DNA from: CAIQJJ01 sp964606085
GTDB taxonomy: Bacteria; Chloroflexota; Anaerolineae; Anaerolineales; UBA4823
NCBI GenBank assembly: GCA_964606085.1
Contig: CAZSFD010000032.1
Coordinates: 1-51,776 of the forward strand
Reading direction: 5' to 3'
Length of the DNA stretch: 51,776 nt
Part shown: piece by piece, positions 47,613 to 51,776 of the stretch
Numbering within the stretch: position 1 is the stretch's first letter
Layout of the letters: each line of letters begins with the position of its first letter
Notes under the pieces: generated by a model
What the model was told of the DNA's origin: nothing
Databases searched by the model: none
The model's input: only the letters and a program-made list of their open reading frames with translations
Translations under genes and position numbers: made by a program

Positions 47613-48338
47613 TCAGGTTAGGGTGCTGAACAGGATCAGGTAAGGGGAATCAGATTCGTGGGGGCTGTGGTCGTAGTCGCCGTATTGGGCGACGATTTGC
47701 AGGCCGGCGGCAGTCATTTCGGCGGCATACGTGTCGGCGGGTTGCAGGGTGTGGGTGGCTTGGACGCTGGCGCGTTCGCTGCGGCCATCGGGCAGCAGGT
47801 GATCGTAATGCCAGGTGAACGTGATTGCCTGCTCGCTGCGCTGCCAGCCCGAACTGACCTCCACCGGCTCGCCATCCGCGGGGTGCGGGAAGACATCTTC
47901 CCATTCCATGGCGCTGCGGCGGGGCAGTTGGGCCAGCAGCGCCGGGTTGGGGATGCTGACGACGAAAAGGCCATCCTGGCGTAAATGCTGGCGCACACAG
48001 GCCGCAGTCGCCTGGCGTTGGGCGGCAGACAGCGTGGAGAAGGTGTTACAGGGCAGTAAAACCAGGCCGAACCGCTGCGCCAGATGAAAGGCGCTCATAT
48101 CGGCCTGGAAGATGGGCGGCGCAGACCCGGCGGCGAGTTGAGCCAAGCAGGTCAGCATGGCATGGTCGGCATCCAGCCCGATGATGGCCGCGCCTTGCTG
48201 AAGCAGCGGCAGGGTGACGCGCCCCGTGCCGCAGCCCAATTCCAGGATCGGCCCGGCATGTTGGGCGGCGAGTTGCTGCCAGAAGGGCAAATCTTCGGGG
48301 TGCAGGCTGTGGTGGGCGTGGTACAGCAAGGGGAGCAT
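47613..48338 (-). CDS. Class I SAM-dependent methyltransferase
   Basis: Protein of 241 residues with motif I 'ILELGCGTGRVTLPLLQQGA' near 31, 'IIGLDADHAML' (motif II), 'FQADMSAFHLAQRFGLVLLPCNTF' (motif III/IV) and 'LRQDGLFVVSIPNP'. The SAM pocket is intact; acceptor unknown. The start at 48338 was taken because the longer frame runs into the tRNA-Pro gene. The tRNA promoter lies directly upstream on the opposite strand. Confidence 0.9.
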   Translation of the reverse strand: MLPLLYHAHHSLHPEDLPFWQQLAAQHAGPILELGCGTGRVTLPLLQQGAAIIGLDADHAMLTCLAQLAAGSAPPIFQADMSAFHLAQRFGLVLLPCNTFSTLSAAQRQATAACVRQHLRQDGLFVVSIPNPALLAQLPRRSAMEWEDVFPHPADGEPVEVSSGWQRSEQAITFTWHYDHLLPDGRSERASVQATHTLQPADTYAAEMTAAGLQIVAQYGDYDHSPHESDSPYLILFSTLT

Positions 48339-48349
48339 GAAAAAAGTCC

Positions 48350-48379
48350 TTGACGGGCGGGGATAGTTCGCATTATACT
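48350..48379 (+). promoter_or_regulatory. Promoter of the tRNA-Pro gene
   Basis: TTGACG (48350-48355) and TATACT (48374-48379) with an 18-bp spacer; 11 nt before the tRNA 5' end. Confidence 0.8.
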
Positions 48380-48389
48380 CGCCCCGCCT

Positions 48390-48462
48390 CGGGGCGTAGC
48401 GCAGTTGGCAGCGCACCGCGTTTGGGACGCGGGGGTCGCCGGTTCAAGTCCGGCCGCCCCGA
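48390..48462 (+). tRNA. tRNA-Pro (anticodon UGG)
   Basis: Complete cloverleaf: acceptor CGGGGCG/CGCCCCG, D stem GCGC/GCGC, anticodon stem CCGCG/CGCGG with loop TTTGGGA (TGG at positions 34-36), T stem GCCGG/CCGGC with TTCAAGT loop, discriminator A. The CCA end is not encoded. Confidence 0.96.
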
Positions 48463-48474
48463 CAGGAAACAAGC

Positions 48475-48537
48475 AGCCTTGCGAAGGTTTTTGCGACGAG
48501 TGAAGGTCTTGCTCGGCAACCCTCGCAAGGCTTTTTT
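48475..48537 (+). terminator. tRNA-Pro terminator
   Basis: AGCCTTGCGA (48475-48484) pairs with TCGCAAGGCT (48523-48532), followed by five T; the ~38-nt loop holds a smaller CGAG/CTCG stem. Confidence 0.85.
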
Positions 48538-48549
48538 GTAGAGGTAGCC

Positions 48550-48855
48550 ATGACAAAATTTGATGGTGTGATCGAAGCGGTGCATTTTGCGCCCGATGGA
48601 CAGGTGGCCTGGGTGCGGGCCTACGAGCGGCGCGGTTCGGCCTTTTCGGATCATGTGTTAATCCAGCGCGAGCGGCTGATCGAAAAGTTGCAACGCGGCA
48701 AAAAGTTCGTCCTGGGCAGGCGTATCCCCTTACAGGCCGGCTCGTTCGAGACTTCTGTAGCGCTGCGCCTGGTGGGGCGCGGCAAAGCGCTTTTCCTGTC
48801 TACCGACCTGGTTCAACGCCAAAGCGATCACATCGAAGGCGTACCGGTGATCTGA
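48550..48855 (+). CDS. Conserved-looking small protein of unknown function
   Basis: Cytoplasmic protein of 101 residues, not recognised. Mixed alpha/beta with a basic centre ('RERLIEKLQRGKKFVLGRRI') and a beta-rich start ('GVIEAVHFAPDGQVAWVRAYERRG'). GAGG lies 7 nt before the ATG. It starts 13 bp after the tRNA terminator and 6 bp before the phospholipase-like gene. Read-through or an undetected promoter must drive it. Confidence 0.65.
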   Translation: MTKFDGVIEAVHFAPDGQVAWVRAYERRGSAFSDHVLIQRERLIEKLQRGKKFVLGRRIPLQAGSFETSVALRLVGRGKALFLSTDLVQRQSDHIEGVPVI

Positions 48856-48861
48856 GCCGCC

Positions 48862-49665
48862 ATGCCCACCCCGTTTTACCACCTCAGCCTGGCTGAAGAA
48901 CTGCTGGCCGACGCCCGCCTGCCCGATGCAACCCGGCAATGGCTGATCCGCCAGCGCCCGGCATTTTTGCTGGGCAACACCGCCCCCGATGTGCAAACGG
49001 TGTCGCACCAGCCGCGTGAGGCCACCCATTTCTTTGTCTTGCCGCTGCAACGCAATGCCCGCCTGCCCTGGGAGGCGCTGTGGGCGGCCTTCCCGCAGCT
49101 TCGCCCCGAAGTGCTGCACAGCGCAGCGCAGGCGGCTTTTCTGGCAGGCTATCTCTGCCACCTGATCGCCGATTGGGTGTGGGTGAACGAAATTTTCGAG
49201 CCGGTGTTTGGCCGCGACCGGCAGTGGGCAGATTACCCCGAACGCTTATACATCCACAATGTACTGCGCGCATACCTCGACCGCCAGATTTTAGGCTGTC
49301 TGCATCCGCGCAGCGCCGATTTGTTATTGCGCGCCAGCCCCGATCATTGGCTTCCTTTTGTCGAAGACGCGCACCTTTGCCAATGGCGCGATTTTATCGC
49401 TCCCCAACTGCACCCTGGGGCCAGCGCCCAAACCGTCGAGGTGTTTGCCGCCCGGCAAGGGATTCCACCCGAACAGTTTTACCAACTGCTCGCTTCAGAA
49501 ACCCAGATGGAACAACACGTTTTCGCTCGTCTGCCGCGGCAGCAAGTCCATCAGCAGCGCCGCCAGATGATCGAGCAAAGTCTGGCGCTGCTATCTGGCT
49601 GGCCGTGCGCACAACCCGCTTATTGGCAATCAGCCAGCCGAGAATTGCTTGGCACATTGGCTTGA
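48862..49665 (+). CDS. Zinc-dependent phospholipase C-like protein
   Basis: Protein of 267 residues with 'FYHLSLAEELLAD' (His near 7), 'FLLGNTAPDVQTV' (Asp), 'THFFVLPL' and 'AGYLCHLIADWVWVNEIF', the His/Asp pattern of the zinc-dependent phospholipase C/S1-P1 nuclease-like superfamily. No signal peptide is seen, unlike secreted PLCs, so it is likely cytoplasmic and the substrate is unknown. It lies 6 bp after the preceding gene and 25 bp before a GT2 gene. Confidence 0.7.
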   Translation: MPTPFYHLSLAEELLADARLPDATRQWLIRQRPAFLLGNTAPDVQTVSHQPREATHFFVLPLQRNARLPWEALWAAFPQLRPEVLHSAAQAAFLAGYLCHLIADWVWVNEIFEPVFGRDRQWADYPERLYIHNVLRAYLDRQILGCLHPRSADLLLRASPDHWLPFVEDAHLCQWRDFIAPQLHPGASAQTVEVFAARQGIPPEQFYQLLASETQMEQHVFARLPRQQVHQQRRQMIEQSLALLSGWPCAQPAYWQSASRELLGTLA

Positions 49666-49690
49666 AATCTCGCGCGAAGAAGTCCCGTTT

Positions 49691-50416
49691 ATGCCTCTGC
49701 TCTCCATCATCATCCCCGCCCACAACGAAGAACACCGCCTGCCCGACACCCTCGAGCAAATTTGCACGTTTTTAGCCGCCCAACCCTACACCGCCGAGGT
49801 GATTGTGGTCGAGAATGGCAGCCGCGACCGCACCTTTGAAGTGGCGCAAGAATTTACCCGTTGTTATACCAACGTGACCGTGCTGCAAAACCCGGCGCGT
49901 GGCAAGGGGTTGGCTGTACAGGCCGGCATGATGGCCGCCACGGGCGACTATCGCTTCATGTGTGACGCCGATCTCTCGATGCCCATCGTCGAGATCAACC
50001 GCTTCATTCCCCCTTCCCTCACCAATTTCGACATTGCCATCGCCTCGCGCGAAGCCCCCGGCGCGGTGCGTTATCACGAGCCGCCGCATCGCCACTTTGT
50101 TGGGCGAGTGTATAACACCATCATCCGCCTGTTGGCGCTGCCCGGCCTGCAAGATACGCAATGCGGTTTCAAGTGCTTTAGCGCCGCAGCGGCGAAGGAA
50201 CTTTTTCCCCGCCAAACACTGCCGGGCTGGGCCTTCGATGTCGAATTGCTCTACATTGCCCGGCGGCGCAGTTACCGCATCGTGGAGATCGGCATCCCGT
50301 GGTATTTCAACGCCGACAGCAAAATCCGCGTCCTGCACGATTCCCTGCGCATGGGCCTCGATTTGCTGACTATCCGCTGGAACGGGCTGCGCGGCCTGTA
50401 TGAGCGCCCGCTTTGA
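49691..50416 (+). CDS. GT2 glycosyltransferase (dolichyl-phosphate glucosyltransferase type)
   Basis: Protein of 241 residues. 'LSIIIPAHNEEHRL' at the N terminus, 'VENGSRDRTFEVAQEF', the DxD 'MCDADLSMPIVEI' and 'QCGFKCFSAAAA' resemble ALG5/DPM-type enzymes that load polyprenyl phosphate with sugar. No C-terminal membrane helices are present. ATG at 49691; the TTG at 49649 would overlap the upstream gene and add an unlikely tail. It overlaps rnhB by 17 bp. Confidence 0.9.
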   Translation: MPLLSIIIPAHNEEHRLPDTLEQICTFLAAQPYTAEVIVVENGSRDRTFEVAQEFTRCYTNVTVLQNPARGKGLAVQAGMMAATGDYRFMCDADLSMPIVEINRFIPPSLTNFDIAIASREAPGAVRYHEPPHRHFVGRVYNTIIRLLALPGLQDTQCGFKCFSAAAAKELFPRQTLPGWAFDVELLYIARRRSYRIVEIGIPWYFNADSKIRVLHDSLRMGLDLLTIRWNGLRGLYERPL

Positions 50417-51044
50417 CGCTTCGCTGCTGCCCGCCGCGCCCGACCTGGCTTTCGAGCAAGCCTTGTGGCAGGCGGGCGTGACGGCGGTGGCCGGGCTGGA
50501 TGAGGCTGGCCGCGGCGCGCTGGCCGGGCCGGTGGCGGCGGGGGCGGTGATCTTGCCGGCGGATGCCCATATTCTGACCATCTTGGTGGGGGTACGCGAC
50601 TCAAAGCAAATGACGCCCGCCGAACGCCAAAGCCGGGCGGCCATCATCCGCCAGGCGGCCCTCGGCCACGCCGTTGGTTTTGCTTCTTCGGTTGAAATAG
50701 ACGAGCTTGGGATCATCCCCGCCAACCGCCTGGCCATGCAGCGCGCTCTGGCGGCCCTGTCCATTGCCCCCGCGCACCTGCTGCTCGATTGCTTCTTGCT
50801 GCCCGAAACCGCCCTCCCGCAAACTTCGCTGCTCAAAGGCGATTGCCGCTCGTTGAGCATCGCCGCCGCCTCGGTGCTGGCCAAGACCGCCCGCGACGCC
50901 CACATGCAGTCGCTCGATGCCCAGTTCCCCGGCTATGGCTTTGCCACGCACAAAGGCTATGGCACAGTTGCCCATCGCCAGGCCATCGCCAGGCTGGGGC
51001 CTTCAGCGGTGCATCGCAAAAGTTTTCGTTTGCTCGAAGGCTGA
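50400..51044 (+). CDS. rnhB: Ribonuclease HII
   Basis: Metal-dependent endonuclease that nicks RNA-DNA hybrids and removes ribonucleotides; 214 residues. 'AGLDEAGRGALAGPVAAGAVIL' holds the Asp-Glu pair, 'VRDSKQMTPAERQ' the DSK motif, 'LLLDCFLL' the third Asp, and 'AAASVLAKTARDAHM' and 'GYGFATHKGYGT' the C-terminal blocks. The start lies inside the GT2 gene. Its 3' end overlaps rsmA tail-to-tail by 42 bp. Confidence 0.96.
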   Translation: MSARFDASLLPAAPDLAFEQALWQAGVTAVAGLDEAGRGALAGPVAAGAVILPADAHILTILVGVRDSKQMTPAERQSRAAIIRQAALGHAVGFASSVEIDELGIIPANRLAMQRALAALSIAPAHLLLDCFLLPETALPQTSLLKGDCRSLSIAAASVLAKTARDAHMQSLDAQFPGYGFATHKGYGTVAHRQAIARLGPSAVHRKSFRLLEG

Positions 51045-51776
51045 TGCGCTCAGCCGCTGCCATTCGCAAAAATCGAGCGTTTCGGCGCGGCGGCGGGGAT
51101 CGATCTCACTGGCGGTCAGCAGGGCTTCGGCAGCTTGCGGCGCAATGCCCAGCCCGCCTGCCAGGGCGTTGCGCAGGTTCTTGCGCTTCTGGCTGAAACC
51201 GGCCTTCACCAGGCGGAAGAAGGTTTCGATTTGTTCGACGGGGATTTGCGGCTGGGGGTAGAGATCAATGCGCAGAACAGCAGAATCAACATTGGGCGGC
51301 GGGTAAAAAGCGCCCGCCGGAATGTGGACGGCGATGCTGGGCCAGCCGTAGACCTGCACGCTGAGCGCCAACACGCTCATCTCGCCTGGCCCGGCGGTGA
51401 TGCGTTCGGCCACCTCGCGCTGCACGGTCAGCACCATGCGGTTGGGGCGCACGGGGGCTTCGAGCAAATGACGGATGACCGCCGAGGTGATGTAGTAGGG
51501 GATGTTCGCCACCACCTGATAGCCCGACCGCTCGAACAGCTCGCCTGGCGCCACCTGCAGGATGTCGCCGTGGACGATGCGCACATTCTCCCAGGCGGCC
51601 AGCACCTCACGCAAAATGGGGAGCAGGTCGCCATCCAGTTCCACGGCCACCACGCGCCGCGCCGCCTGGCACAGGTGGCGGGTCAGGCTGCCCAGCCCGG
51701 GGCCGATCTCCAGCACGTCATCGGCGCGGTCAATGGCTGCCGCAAGAACCACGCGGCGCAGAGCAGATTCATCTAC
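51003..51776 (-). CDS. rsmA: 16S rRNA dimethyladenosine transferase RsmA/KsgA, 5' end missing
   Basis: SAM-dependent enzyme that dimethylates the two adjacent adenosines near the 3' end of 16S rRNA. The 258 visible residues start within the conserved '(L)VDESALRRVV' block before motif I 'VLEIGPGLGSLTRHL'. Motif IV is 'VANIPYYITSAVI' (NIPY), and 'VQREVAERI' and 'FYPPPNVDSAV' follow. The N-terminal ~20-30 residues lie outside the window. Its tail overlaps rnhB. Confidence 0.95.
   Translation of the reverse strand, partial: VDESALRRVVLAAAIDRADDVLEIGPGLGSLTRHLCQAARRVVAVELDGDLLPILREVLAAWENVRIVHGDILQVAPGELFERSGYQVVANIPYYITSAVIRHLLEAPVRPNRMVLTVQREVAERITAGPGEMSVLALSVQVYGWPSIAVHIPAGAFYPPPNVDSAVLRIDLYPQPQIPVEQIETFFRLVKAGFSQKRKNLRNALAGGLGIAPQAAEALLTASEIDPRRRAETLDFCEWQRLSASAFEQTKTFAMHR

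Noticed and set aside
1..51776. CRISPR array, prophage or insertion sequence
   Set aside because: No spaced direct repeats of 25-40 bp, no cas, integrase or transposase motifs were seen; the tandem repeats have periods of 7 or 10 without unique spacers.

Overview
The window is about 52 kb of GC-rich bacterial chromosome with dense, mostly short-spaced operons on both strands. I see no transposase, phage gene or CRISPR array. The division and cell-wall cluster, class II ribonucleotide reductase, menaquinone-type cytochrome bc operon, NfnAB-like pair and wealth of short intergenic repeats best fit a Chloroflexota bacterium of the class Anaerolineae. That placement is inference from gene content; there is no rRNA in the window.

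Layout. 1-9.3 kb is a division and cell-wall (dcw) run on the + strand: ftsW (3' end only), murG, a CvpA-like membrane protein, murC, a small Lys/Ala-rich protein, murB, ddl, ftsQ, ftsA, ftsZ. 9.3-14 kb holds a 450-bp regulatory spacer, then nrdR and a B12-dependent ribonucleotide reductase (nrdJ) whose catalytic cysteine is interrupted by a 364-residue intein. 14-19 kb (minus) has a large REC-PAS-GAF-HD-GYP sensor, a stand-alone response regulator and an MFS transporter. 19-23.3 kb (+) is a Rieske/cytochrome b/diheme c/triheme c operon. 23.3-28.8 kb (minus) has a PhoX-like phosphatase, a VWA/metallopeptidase protein with its MoxR-type ATPase, and the RNase P RNA. 28.8-32.3 kb has an ECF sigma/anti-sigma pair, a Crp/Fnr regulator and moaA. 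32-41 kb is housekeeping: HAD, DUF92, PH-domain and small membrane proteins, rplS, a CorA-type transporter, a phosphoribosyltransferase, a YbaK-type deacylase, an M23 peptidase, an SDR, a CDF transporter and a Nudix hydrolase. 41-44.4 kb (minus) has a HEPN/MNT pair, NfnBA and a relic made of two gene fragments. 44.4-51.8 kb has a GH9 lipoprotein, a cNMP-binding protein, a methyltransferase, tRNA-Pro(UGG), two less-known proteins, a GT2 glycosyltransferase, rnhB and rsmA (5' end missing).

The most unusual structure is a family of period-7 (heptamer) tandem arrays. They occur between murC and murB, inside ddl, before the SDR gene, between the two nfn genes and before the cNMP-binding gene. Three of them run directly into a start codon that has no Shine-Dalgarno sequence. 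Other points of interest are the intein placed at the radical-bearing cysteine of NrdJ, a cluster of three DnaA boxes in a 56-bp spacer, an internally duplicated metallopeptidase domain whose first copy has lost its catalytic glutamate, and several classes of palindromic intergenic repeat.
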